6,552 bases of DNA, taken from assembly GCA_947071955.1 (NCBI GenBank), contig CAMTGL010000117.1:1-6552 (forward strand). The letters run 5' to 3'. Source of the stretch: an uncultured Plesiomonas sp. Lineage in GTDB: Bacteria > Pseudomonadota > Gammaproteobacteria > Enterobacterales > CAMTGL01. Shown here in pieces: positions 1 through 5,751 of this stretch. Position numbers and translations under genes: made by a program. The notes below the pieces were generated by a model, which saw nothing but the letters and a program-made list of their open reading frames with translations, was not told the DNA's origin and ran no database searches. How positions within the stretch are numbered: the stretch's first letter is position 1; each line of letters starts with the position of its first letter.

Positions 1-975
1 CAATAACACCTCTCGTGCCAGCACCCGCAAACGCCATGACTGTACAGCCATTTCATCACCCGGAATACGCAGCTGTTGCCCTTCGCAATCAGCGATAATC
101 TGCTGATTTTCAGCATCATATCCGGTGATTTGAGTATTCAGCAGAACTGCGGCCTCAGGGTGCTGTGCCAGTGATAAATCAGTACGTGAGAACAGATCGG
201 TCGGTTCGCCCTGCGCCTCTACCTCACCGGCTCGCAGCACCACAATCTGCTCGCACAGCGTGACAACCTCTTCCATTGCATGGCTGACATATAACATCGG
301 TAAATCCAGCTCTTTCGCTAACTGGGCGATCTCAGCGGTCAGTAAGCGACGCGCATGGCTATCAAGTGCCGATAATGGCTCATCAAGCAGCAACAGAGCC
401 GGTGTTGCCATCAGCGCACGGGCAATGGCCACCCGCTGGCGCTGGCCACCAGATAGCTTGTGTGCCGCTAAATCCAGTAGTGGCGTAAACCCAAGCCGCT
501 CGGCCAGTTGCACAATATCTGGCGGCGTTTTACGGGCGTAACGCGCGGCCAGTGTTAAATTTTGCCGAACCGTCAGCCAGTTGAAAAGTCGGCTATCTTG
601 AAAGACCACACCTACAGATCTTTTTTCTGGCGGGATAGAGCCTAAAGCGCATTGCCACTGTACGCCGGAAAAACGGATATGGGCATGCTCTACGGGCATT
701 AGTCCGGCAATAATTTGCAGCAAGGTGGTTTTCCCCGCGCCACTATGACCAAATATTCCGTGGATCCCGCGCGCAGGTAAGGTGATATCCACATTCAGAG
801 TAAAGTCAGACAGCGCTGTATGCACCTGTATCTGCAAGGTTTGATCGTCTGTAGCCTGATTTTGGTTTTGGTTTTGGTTTTGGTTTTGGTTTTGGAAAAG
901 AGTATCTGCCGTATGCGCTGTTTGAGCAGAATTGCCCGGAATACGCCCCTTTAATTTATACTGGAAAAATCCCAT
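1..975 (-). CDS. modC: Molybdate ABC transporter ATP-binding protein ModC (3' end cut by window edge)
   Basis: This is the ATPase that powers molybdate uptake through ModB at the inner membrane. 325 codons are present and the C-terminus lies outside the window. Visible motifs are Walker A GHSGAGKT (residues 76-83), Q-loop Gln126 in VFQD, signature LSGGQ (174-178), Walker B LLLLDEP (194-200), D-loop SALD (202-205) and H-loop His232. From about residue 278 the sequence resembles the start of the Mop/TOBE molybdate-binding domain of E. coli ModC (352 aa); the rest is missing. The ATG at 975 is 12 nt after the modB stop and has GGAG (983-986) 7 nt ahead of it. No other ATG occurs before the ATPase domain. 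This start gives an extension of about 46 residues absent from E. coli ModC, with Gln-Asn repeats at residues 28-40. Identity as ModC, rather than another ABC ATPase, rests on the modAB neighbours and overall similarity. Confidence 0.95.
   Translation of the reverse strand, partial: MGFFQYKLKGRIPGNSAQTAHTADTLFQNQNQNQNQNQNQATDDQTLQIQVHTALSDFTLNVDITLPARGIHGIFGHSGAGKTTLLQIIAGLMPVEHAHIRFSGVQWQCALGSIPPEKRSVGVVFQDSRLFNWLTVRQNLTLAARYARKTPPDIVQLAERLGFTPLLDLAAHKLSGGQRQRVAIARALMATPALLLLDEPLSALDSHARRLLTAEIAQLAKELDLPMLYVSHAMEEVVTLCEQIVVLRAGEVEAQGEPTDLFSRTDLSLAQHPEAAVLLNTQITGYDAENQQIIADCEGQQLRIPGDEMAVQSWRLRVLAREVLL
860..895. repeat. Six tandem copies of TTTTGG (hexanucleotide microsatellite) inside modC
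   Basis: Six perfect copies of TTTTGG lie end to end. On the coding (minus) strand they read as alternating CAA and AAC codons and encode most of the Gln-Asn run at ModC residues 28-40. The unit is a multiple of three, so gain or loss of a copy adds or removes two residues and keeps frame. The tract lies in the N-terminal extension, before the ATPase core. Confidence 0.97.
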
Positions 976-987
976 TCAGATACTCCG

Positions 988-1671
988 CTACCCAATTAAC
1001 AGCCGACGCTGACGGCGCTGTAACACACCATAAACCAACGTCAGCATTGCTATGGAAAATAGCAATAATCCGGCAGAGAGCGTGTGAGCATTTTGATAAT
1101 CCATCGCTTCGACATGATCAAACAGCGCAATTGACAACACCTGCGTTTGTCCGGGGATATTACCACCAATCATCAATACCACGCCAAACTCGCCAATGGT
1201 ATGGGCAAAACTTAGCGCGGCAGCAATAATAAAGCTGGGGAATGACATCGGCAGCACAATATACCGGAAACGAGCAATACCGCTGAATCCAAGTGTTCGA
1301 GCGGCATTGAGCTCTTTATCCCCCATATTCACAAATGCACTTTGCAAGGGTTGTACGGCAAACGGCAGTGAATAGAGTACTGAGGCAATAACCAGACCGG
1401 AAAATGAGAAAGCCAGTGTCTGGCCGGTGAGCTGCTGCCAATATGAACCCGGTAAGCTTTGCGGAGAAAATGCCAGTAACAGGTAAAACCCCAGCACAGT
1501 CGGCGGTAACACCAATGGCAATGACACCAGAGATTCAATCAACGGGCGAATTCGGCTCTGGCTGCGCGCCAGCCACCATGCCAGCCACGGAGAGAACAGC
1601 ATCAGCACACAGGTTGTAGAGGCGGCCAGTTTCAGTGTCAGCCAGACCGCTTGCCAATCAGCCACAGACAC
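988..1671 (-). CDS. modB: Molybdate ABC transporter permease ModB
   Basis: This is the inner-membrane permease of the molybdate importer; a dimer receives molybdate from ModA and is driven by ModC. The 227 residues compare with 229 in E. coli ModB. Hydrophobic segments are visible near residues 11-35, 48-68, 86-107, 138-157 and 197-217. The ABC permease EAA-type loop that contacts the ATPase is at about 122-141 (AARTLGFSG then IVLP), followed by GEFG and NIPGQT, both typical of ModB. Translation starts at a GTG (1669-1671): the frame is closed by a TAG 12 nt upstream, and AGGG lies about 7 nt before the GTG. The protein start DWQAVWLTLKL lines up with E. coli ModB. It follows modA by 84 nt and precedes modC by 12 nt. 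I see no terminator in the modA-modB gap. Confidence 0.95.
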   Translation of the reverse strand: MSVADWQAVWLTLKLAASTTCVLMLFSPWLAWWLARSQSRIRPLIESLVSLPLVLPPTVLGFYLLLAFSPQSLPGSYWQQLTGQTLAFSFSGLVIASVLYSLPFAVQPLQSAFVNMGDKELNAARTLGFSGIARFRYIVLPMSFPSFIIAAALSFAHTIGEFGVVLMIGGNIPGQTQVLSIALFDHVEAMDYQNAHTLSAGLLLFSIAMLTLVYGVLQRRQRRLLIG

Positions 1672-1755
1672 GGCTCTGCCCTATTCCATAATAAGGAGAG
1701 ATCCCATAGCAAAAAAAGATCGCACCAAAACAAAAAATAGCTGATAAGGGAGTAC

Positions 1756-2550
1756 TCAAGGCAGCAAATACCCCTGTTCGCGGATCAACTTTTTGGCCGG
1801 TTCGCTGCGTAAAAATGCGCTAAATTGCTTGGCCGCAGCTAAATGAGAGCTAGATGATAAAATCACGGCCTGTTGCGCAATAGCCGGATAACTCTCTGCC
1901 GGTAACAGCAATATCTGCCCTTTGGGTTGACTAACCAACACATTCGGATACGCTACCAACCCCATGTTGGCATTGCCAGTATCAACAAACTGATACGTCT
2001 GTGAAATATTTGCACCGGTAATTAACGTTAATGTTGGCGATTTCCACGCATTATGTTGCTCTAGCCATGCTTTTGCTGCACTACCATACGGTGCAGTACG
2101 TGGGTTGGCAATTGCCAAACGGCCGCGCCATGCCTGTGGATCGGCCAGTGAAACCGGCTCTCCGATATTCCACAAGGCCAGTTGCCCTTGTGCATAGGTA
2201 AAACGCGAACCGGCCACCGTGCGCTGCTCTTGTTCAAGTTTCTCCGGCCGCTCGGTATCCGCCGACAAGAGAACATCAAACGGCGCACCGTTGATAATCT
2301 GGGTATACAACACGCCGCTAGAGGCCGAGGTAATACGCAACTGATGCCCTGACTGGCGCGCAAATAATGGGGCAAGCGCATCGAGCGTCGGTTTAAAATT
2401 GGCAGCAACTGCAATATTGAGCGTATCCGCCTGCACTGCAGGGCTACTGATCAGCGCAGTACACACACTGATCACCACGGCCGAAAAATGCACTTTACTA
2501 ACCGCGTTATTGGCGCAGTGTGCACTCAGCTTGCGGAACAATCTGACCAT
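1756..2550 (-). CDS. modA: Periplasmic molybdate-binding protein ModA
   Basis: This protein captures molybdate (and probably tungstate) in the periplasm and delivers it to ModBC. The 264-residue precursor has a long Sec signal peptide: a basic stretch (Arg3, Arg6, Lys7, Lys19), a hydrophobic core at about 23-36, and a likely cleavage after Ala41 in PAVQA. The mature part resembles Azotobacter vinelandii ModA2 more than E. coli ModA: AVAANF (47-52) at the first oxyanion loop, SASSG (75-79), NGAPFDVLLSAD (87-98), GSRFTYA (114-120) and APYG (153-156). By comparison with that structure, likely ligand contacts are Ala50/Asn51, Ser78, Tyr155 and Ile182; this is inferred from motif alignment. The ATG at 2550 overlaps the end of moaE by 25 nt and has AGAGG about 10 nt upstream, inside moaE, which suggests translational coupling. 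A downstream GTG start would shorten the n-region of the signal peptide and is less likely. Confidence 0.94.
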   Translation of the reverse strand: MVRLFRKLSAHCANNAVSKVHFSAVVISVCTALISSPAVQADTLNIAVAANFKPTLDALAPLFARQSGHQLRITSASSGVLYTQIINGAPFDVLLSADTERPEKLEQEQRTVAGSRFTYAQGQLALWNIGEPVSLADPQAWRGRLAIANPRTAPYGSAAKAWLEQHNAWKSPTLTLITGANISQTYQFVDTGNANMGLVAYPNVLVSQPKGQILLLPAESYPAIAQQAVILSSSSHLAAAKQFSAFLRSEPAKKLIREQGYLLP

Positions 2551-3011
2551 CGCGCTGCTGCCTCTTTATCGCTATGTTTGGCCTCAACCCAGCGAGAACC
2601 CTCAGGGGTTTGCTCTTTTTTCCAAAACGGCGCACGCATTTTTAGGTAATCCATAATAAATGTGTTAGCTGCAAATGCGGCATCACGGTGCGCGCTGCTG
2701 ACACCGACAAACACAATTTGCTCACCACAATGCAGATCACCCACCCGATGAATCACACAAATGCGGTGCAACGGCCAGCGGCTGCGAGCTTCAGAGACAA
2801 TATCCGCCAACGCTTTTTCTGTCATCGCAGGATAGTGCTCTAAACGCAGCGCGACAACATCATCACCCTGATTATGATTGCGTACTTTTCCGACAAACGT
2901 GACAACTGCCCCACTCTCATCATCGCACGATAACCAGTTGTGCTCTTCATCAATACTAAACGGCGCGTCGCTAACTCGAATACGCGTCAGTACTGGCGGT
3001 ATTGTGTTCAT
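2526..3011 (-). CDS. moaE: Molybdopterin synthase catalytic subunit MoaE
   Basis: MoaE is the large subunit of molybdopterin synthase. With thiocarboxylated MoaD it converts cyclic pyranopterin monophosphate into molybdopterin in the cytoplasm. The match to E. coli MoaE (150 aa) is close throughout: GAVVTFVGKVRNHN, LEHYPAMTEKALADIV, GVSSAHR, then DYLKMRAPFWKKE and TPEGSRWVEA. Counting from the first of two tandem ATGs, residues corresponding to E. coli Arg39, His103, Arg104, Lys119 and Lys126 are Arg45, His109, Arg110, Lys125 and Lys132. The tandem ATGs are at 3014 and 3011. I prefer 3011 (161 aa) because GGAGG at 3018-3022 is 6 nt from it but only 3 nt from the other. The C-terminus runs about 6 residues past the E. 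coli end, through the segment that overlaps the modA start. Confidence 0.96.
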   Translation of the reverse strand: MNTIPPVLTRIRVSDAPFSIDEEHNWLSCDDESGAVVTFVGKVRNHNQGDDVVALRLEHYPAMTEKALADIVSEARSRWPLHRICVIHRVGDLHCGEQIVFVGVSSAHRDAAFAANTFIMDYLKMRAPFWKKEQTPEGSRWVEAKHSDKEAAARWSDCSAS

Positions 3012-3013
3012 CA

Positions 3014-3259
3014 TCAGCCTCCGGTTACCGGCGGGAAAAAAGCCACTTCATCGCCATCGTGTAGCGAGCTGTCTAACGGCGTTAACGTTTGATTTACCGC
3101 CACCAGCAGCTTCTCTTTCTCTAGCGCCAATGCCCATTTATCACTACGCGCAGAGAGTTCAAGCCGCAACGCTTCCACCGTGGCAAATTCCGCGTTCAGT
3201 GTCAGCATATCTTCGCCCACCAGCTCACGCACTTGCGCAAAAAAAAGCACCCGAATCAT
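3014..3259 (-). CDS. moaD: Molybdopterin synthase sulfur carrier subunit MoaD
   Basis: MoaD is the small ubiquitin-fold subunit of molybdopterin synthase. Its C-terminal glycine is adenylated by MoeB, converted to a thiocarboxylate, and used by MoaE as the sulfur donor. The 81 residues equal the E. coli length. The start MIRVLFFAQVREL, the stretch LLVAVNQ (51-57), DGDEVAFFPPV (68-78) and the essential terminal Gly80-Gly81 are all present. The ATG lies in an ATGA overlap with the moaC stop, with AAGGTGA just upstream, and the TGA stop shares its last base with the first moaE ATG. MoaD and MoaE work as a heterotetramer, and this arrangement should help couple their synthesis. Confidence 0.96.
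   Translation of the reverse strand: MIRVLFFAQVRELVGEDMLTLNAEFATVEALRLELSARSDKWALALEKEKLLVAVNQTLTPLDSSLHDGDEVAFFPPVTGG
3018..3022 (-). promoter_or_regulatory. moaE ribosome binding site within the MoaD Gly-Gly codons
   Basis: On the minus strand the last codons of moaD are ACC GGA GGC TGA. The GGAGG they contain is a perfect Shine-Dalgarno core 3 nt before the first moaE ATG and 6 nt before the second. The same bases therefore encode the C-terminal diglycine of MoaD and initiate translation of its partner subunit. Confidence 0.85.
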
Positions 3260-3735
3260 TCGCTCACCTTAAACTCGCCCGATTTACCGCCACTTTTTGC
3301 CAGTAACCGCACCTGACTGATGATCATGTCTTTTTGCACCGCTTTACACATATCATAAATGGTCAGCGCCGCAACCGAAGCTGCCGTTAATGCTTCCATC
3401 TCAACACCGGTTTTACCGCTCAAACGGCACACACTTTCAATGCGTACCCGCTGTTTTTCCGGTTCAGCCACAATGCTGACATCCACCTTAGACAGCAATA
3501 ACGGGTGACACAGTGGGATCAGCTCCCACGTACGCTTTGCCGCCATAATTCCAGCAATACGTGCGGTGGCAAACACATCACCTTTGTGGTGCTGCCCACC
3601 GATAATCATTGCCAGTGTAGTAGCGGCCATGTCAACAAATGCTTCTGCTCGCGCTTCTCGCACTGTTTCATCTTTGGCTGAAACATCAACCATATTGGCT
3701 TCGCCACGGGTATTGATATGGGTAAACTCAGTCAT
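3256..3735 (-). CDS. moaC: Cyclic pyranopterin monophosphate synthase MoaC
   Basis: MoaC converts 3',8-cyclo-7,8-dihydroGTP, the product of MoaA, into cyclic pyranopterin monophosphate, the first stable intermediate of molybdenum cofactor synthesis. The 159 residues compare with 161 in E. coli and agree along almost the whole length. Signature blocks are GEANMVDVSAK (11-21), HHKGDVFATARIAGI (49-63), LIPLCHPL (72-79), GKTGVEMEALTAASVAALT (107-125) and YDMCKAVQKDM (127-137). Active-site residues expected in the family are present: Lys51, His77, Glu112 and Glu114, Asp128 and Lys131. The ATG at 3735 has GGGA about 6 nt upstream and lies 13 nt after the moaB stop. The 3' end overlaps moaD by 4 nt (ATGA). 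Confidence 0.97.
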   Translation of the reverse strand: MTEFTHINTRGEANMVDVSAKDETVREARAEAFVDMAATTLAMIIGGQHHKGDVFATARIAGIMAAKRTWELIPLCHPLLLSKVDVSIVAEPEKQRVRIESVCRLSGKTGVEMEALTAASVAALTIYDMCKAVQKDMIISQVRLLAKSGGKSGEFKVSE

Positions 3736-3748
3736 ACGCTTCCCGATA

Positions 3749-4261
3749 TTACGCTTTCAGATGAGGCATAAAGTTGCACGGGCGATGGCTGGCATTGAGC
3801 TGATCGCAGATGATCTTTTCCCACGCAGTGCGGCATGCACCGGTTGAGCCTGGCATAGCAAAAATCACCGTATGGTTAGCAAAACCCGCAATCGCGCGCG
3901 ACTGAATGGTTGATGTACCGATCTCTTCATATGACACCATGCGGAACAACTCACCAAAACCTTCCACTTCTTTATCAAACAACACACGTACAGCTTCAGG
4001 TGTCGTATCACGCGAAGTAAAACCGGTTCCACCGGTGATCAAAATGCCCTGAACCTGTGGGTTGGCAATCCATGCAGAAACAATGGCGCGGATCTGATAC
4101 ACATCATCAGGCACAATACTTTTTGCTACAACCTGATGCCCAGCCTCTGTCGCGGCATTCACCAAAAACTGACCTGAAGTATCATTATCTTCAGTACGGG
4201 TATCTGATACGGTCAGTACCGCCAGCATTGCAGGTTGAAAATCAGCAATTGCGTGTCCCAT
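3749..4261 (-). CDS. moaB: Molybdenum cofactor biosynthesis protein MoaB (MogA/MoaB fold)
   Basis: MoaB belongs to the MoCF-binding-domain family shared with MogA, which adenylylates molybdopterin before metal insertion. The role of MoaB in E. coli has been unclear, since MogA performs that step there, so its exact activity here is open. Starting at the ATG at 4261 the protein has 170 residues, as in E. coli MoaB. Motifs are AVLTVSDTR (14-22), ITGGTG (75-80), Asp85 in the SRDTTPEA loop, EVEGFGELFRM (98-108), EEIGTSTIQSRA (112-123) and AMPGST (135-140) followed by CRTAW. The 4261 start has AAGGAG (4269-4274) exactly 7 nt upstream. In-frame ATGs at 4291 and 4282 would add ten or seven residues with no counterpart in E. 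coli. No mogA is in the window. Confidence 0.95.
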   Translation of the reverse strand: MGHAIADFQPAMLAVLTVSDTRTEDNDTSGQFLVNAATEAGHQVVAKSIVPDDVYQIRAIVSAWIANPQVQGILITGGTGFTSRDTTPEAVRVLFDKEVEGFGELFRMVSYEEIGTSTIQSRAIAGFANHTVIFAMPGSTGACRTAWEKIICDQLNASHRPCNFMPHLKA

Positions 4262-4303
4262 GGTGTCACTCCTTCCTATCATTATAGTCATCTTGGTTTT
4301 TTA

Positions 4304-5284
4304 TTATCCGCCCAGCGATGCCAGATGCGGCGTGCTGCCAGAATTACCGGCATGCAAGAAATGGGTCTGTTTTTTACTCAGTAACGCCTGCTGTAAACGC
4401 TGTTGCAACAAGGGAAGTTGCTGATCTTCGGTCAGTAAATCCCGCAGGCTAATTCCCTCATCCCCGAACAGGCACAAGTGCAATTTACCGGTTGCCGAGA
4501 CCCGTAAGCGGTTACAACTTTGGCAGAAATCTTTTTCATACGGCATGATAAGGCCAACTTCACCACAGTAGTCTTCATGGCGAAAAACCTGTGCCGGCCC
4601 CGCATTGCGTTGTTTTTCCACCGGTTGCCAACCCTGTTGCAGCAGAATATCGCGGATTATGCCCCCTGAAAGGTGGTGCGTTGCAAACAGCTCGCCCATT
4701 TCACCGGTCTGCATCAGCTCAATAAAGCGTAATTGAATCGGGCGCTCTTTAATCCAGCCTAAAAAATCATTCAGGCCGCGATCATTTAACCCCTTCATCA
4801 GCACCGTATTCACTTTGACTTTGTCATATCCGGCGGTAAACGCAGCATCAATACCTGCCATGACTTCCCGTAATTTGTTTTCACCGGTAATCGAATGAAA
4901 CAGGCGCGGATCTAGGCTGTCGACACTCACATTAAGTGCATTAACACCAGCAGCCCTCCAGCGGGCAACATCTTTGGCCATGCGGTAGCCGTTGGTGGTC
5001 AGCGCTAATGTCCGTAACCCAGCAATGCTGCTGATACCTTCGGCAATTTCAAGAAAGTCACGACGCAATGTTGGTTCACCGCCGGTCAGCCGAATTTTAT
5101 CGGTGCCCGAGGCAATAAAGGCGTGCGCGATCCGGCGGGTTTCATCCGGAGATAAAAACGCCGTTTTAGAGGTCTGTTTATAACCGTCAGGCAGACAATA
5201 ACTGCACCGAAAGTTACACACATCAGTAATTGACAGCCGCAAGTAATAAAACTCGCGGTTAAACGTATCTTTAAGTTGCTGCAC
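4304..5284 (-). CDS. moaA: GTP 3',8-cyclase MoaA (radical SAM enzyme)
   Basis: MoaA performs the first step of molybdenum cofactor synthesis, a radical S-adenosylmethionine conversion of GTP to 3',8-cyclo-7,8-dihydroGTP. Starting at the GTG at 5284 the protein has 326 residues (E. coli 329). The N-terminal [4Fe-4S] motif is Cys23-x3-Cys27-x2-Cys30, followed by the GGEP motif (68-71) and TTNGYR (96-101). The C-terminal cluster uses Cys254, Cys257 and Cys271, with Arg259 and Arg261 between. The protein ends in Gly325-Gly326, the conserved diglycine tail needed by MoaA, then tandem TAA stops (4301-4306). The reading frame stays open to an ATG at 5464, but that stretch is the riboswitch leader. 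The GTG start has AAAGG about 9 nt upstream and gives the family's N-terminus. It is the first gene of the probable moaABCDE-modABC operon. Confidence 0.96.
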   Translation of the reverse strand: MQQLKDTFNREFYYLRLSITDVCNFRCSYCLPDGYKQTSKTAFLSPDETRRIAHAFIASGTDKIRLTGGEPTLRRDFLEIAEGISSIAGLRTLALTTNGYRMAKDVARWRAAGVNALNVSVDSLDPRLFHSITGENKLREVMAGIDAAFTAGYDKVKVNTVLMKGLNDRGLNDFLGWIKERPIQLRFIELMQTGEMGELFATHHLSGGIIRDILLQQGWQPVEKQRNAGPAQVFRHEDYCGEVGLIMPYEKDFCQSCNRLRVSATGKLHLCLFGDEGISLRDLLTEDQQLPLLQQRLQQALLSKKQTHFLHAGNSGSTPHLASLGG

Positions 5285-5293
5285 CTTAAAACA

Positions 5294-5298
5294 CCTTT
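5294..5298 (-). promoter_or_regulatory. moaA ribosome binding site, adjacent to the riboswitch closing stem
   Basis: AAAGG on the minus strand lies 9 nt before the GTG at 5284. It directly follows TTTGG (5299-5303), which can pair with CCAAA (5415-5419) to close the riboswitch. This placement suits control of ribosome access by the folded leader. Confidence 0.6.
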
Positions 5299-5420
5299 CC
5301 AAATGTCGGGAGGCCAAGGCATTTCTGCCCCAACCCGGTGGCTCGTTGAACCACGGCCAACTTCCCGTATTCAGCCAAACAATGGCTGCACTTAGGCAAG
5401 AGGGCTTCGGAGTTTTTGGC
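5299..5420 (-). ncRNA. Molybdenum cofactor (Moco) riboswitch in the moaA leader
   Basis: The moaA leader has the conserved appearance of the Moco RNA motif known from the E. coli moaA leader. Visible elements in transcript order are: a 5' strand with CTCCG (5408-5412); a hairpin with the 6-bp stem CAGCCA/TGGCTG and loop TTGTT (5372-5388); GGGAAG then TTGGCC; a helix with GTGG and CCAC around 5338-5354; the conserved CCACCGGGTTGGGG; a short hairpin GGCA-GAAA-TGCC with a GNRA tetraloop; and CTTGGCCTCCCGAC at the 3' side. CCAAA (5415-5419) can pair with TTTGG (5299-5303), just before the moaA ribosome binding site. From the known class, binding of the cofactor is expected to lower moaA expression. 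I recognised it by eye, so the outer boundaries are approximate. Confidence 0.87.
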
Positions 5421-5429
5421 GGCAATGTC

Positions 5430-5443
5430 CACTGCATGCAGTG
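5430..5443. repeat. Perfect 14-bp palindrome CACTGCATGCAGTG before the riboswitch
   Basis: CACTGCATGCAGTG equals its own reverse complement over all 14 bases. It sits about 10 nt 5' of the riboswitch in the moaA leader or just after the likely transcription start. It could be an operator for a dimeric regulator or could fold at the 5' end of the transcript. I cannot assign it to a known regulator. Confidence 0.9.
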
Positions 5444-5462
5444 AGTTTGACGACATAACCAC

Positions 5463-5491
5463 AATATATGTAAAGCGTATCGCTATTTTAT
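5463..5491 (-). promoter_or_regulatory. Possible moaA promoter
   Basis: On the minus strand TATATT (5463-5468) resembles a -10 element and is followed about 7 nt later by a plausible start near 5456. The hexamer 17 nt upstream is ATAAAA (5486-5491), a poor -35. A weak -35 overlapped by a ModE-like site would suit an activated promoter. An alternative is TTGTAA with TAAAAT at 18-nt spacing slightly further upstream. Confidence 0.35.
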
Positions 5492-5507
5492 GTATCTGTG
5501 TAGCAAA
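5479..5507. promoter_or_regulatory. Candidate ModE box upstream of moaA
   Basis: The left half ATCGCTATTTT matches 9 of 11 positions of the ModE half-site ATCGCTATATA. After 7 nt, the right half TGTGTAGCAAA matches TATATAACGAT at 6 of 11 positions, with most mismatches being purine changes. Spacing of 6-7 nt is that of the published consensus as I remember it. ModE is known to regulate modABC and moaA in E. coli. The poor right half and the AT-rich background keep confidence low. Confidence 0.4.
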
Positions 5508-5562
5508 ATTACAATCATCATCACGGGGTATGGGGTAAAAATTCTAACTTGAGCAAGCTTCG

Positions 5563-5584
5563 CAGGCTGCCCAGTCTGTTTTTT
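5563..5584 (+). terminator. Rho-independent terminator on the plus strand with no gene in front of it
   Basis: A 6-bp stem CAGGCT/AGTCTG (one G-T pair) encloses the loop GCCC and is followed by six T residues (5579-5584). On the minus strand the same stem is not followed by a T run, so it works only rightward. No plus-strand gene precedes it in the intergenic region, because moaA is divergent. It may end a short untranslated RNA or a leader, or be a relic of a lost gene. Confidence 0.6.
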
Positions 5585-5692
5585 CGCTTCTGCTCATCTT
5601 TCCATAAATAATTGCTATTTTTGTTTTCAGAGCAAAACCAAAGCGCCGAAAACGTTTTAAGGGAAGGAAAAAGAGACGTAACCACACGCCAA

Positions 5693-5698
5693 TATAAT
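5693..5698 (+). promoter_or_regulatory. Perfect TATAAT -10 element, probable promoter of the small gene at 5752
   Basis: TATAAT lies 53 nt before the ATG at 5752, which would give an untranslated leader of about 45-50 nt. No hexamer resembling TTGACA is found at 16-18 nt spacing, so the promoter may need an activator or be weak. Confidence 0.45.
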
Positions 5699-5751
5699 GA
5701 AAACCGTCTACGCTTCATAACAGAGACATGTATTTATTATACGGGGTGGAT

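Noticed and set aside
260..541. Plus-strand frame of 93 codons opposite modC.
   Set aside because: It is antisense to clear ModC motifs (signature and Walker B region) and is a shadow of them; other plus-strand frames opposite moa and mod genes were dropped for the same reason.
1680..1705. A short bulged hairpin that could hide the modB ribosome binding site (CCTTATT and AATAGG).
   Set aside because: Only six pairs with a bulge, mostly A-T; too weak to call a regulatory structure.
4262..4291. A longer MoaB starting at 4291, and a TATAAT (4281-4286) that might be an internal promoter.
   Set aside because: The AAGGAG before 4261 and the 170-residue length fix the start at 4261. The TATAAT has no acceptable -35 (GGATAA) and lies in AT-rich spacer.
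5285..5464. MoaA extended by 60 residues to an ATG at 5464.
   Set aside because: The frame is open, but the segment coincides with the Moco riboswitch, has no ribosome binding site at 5464, and has no counterpart in MoaA. The GTG at 5284 gives the family's N-terminus and length.
5521..5718. A 65-codon minus-strand frame in the intergenic region.
   Set aside because: It has no ribosome binding site, an odd basic composition and no recognisable similarity, and it covers the terminator and the TATAAT element that face the other way.
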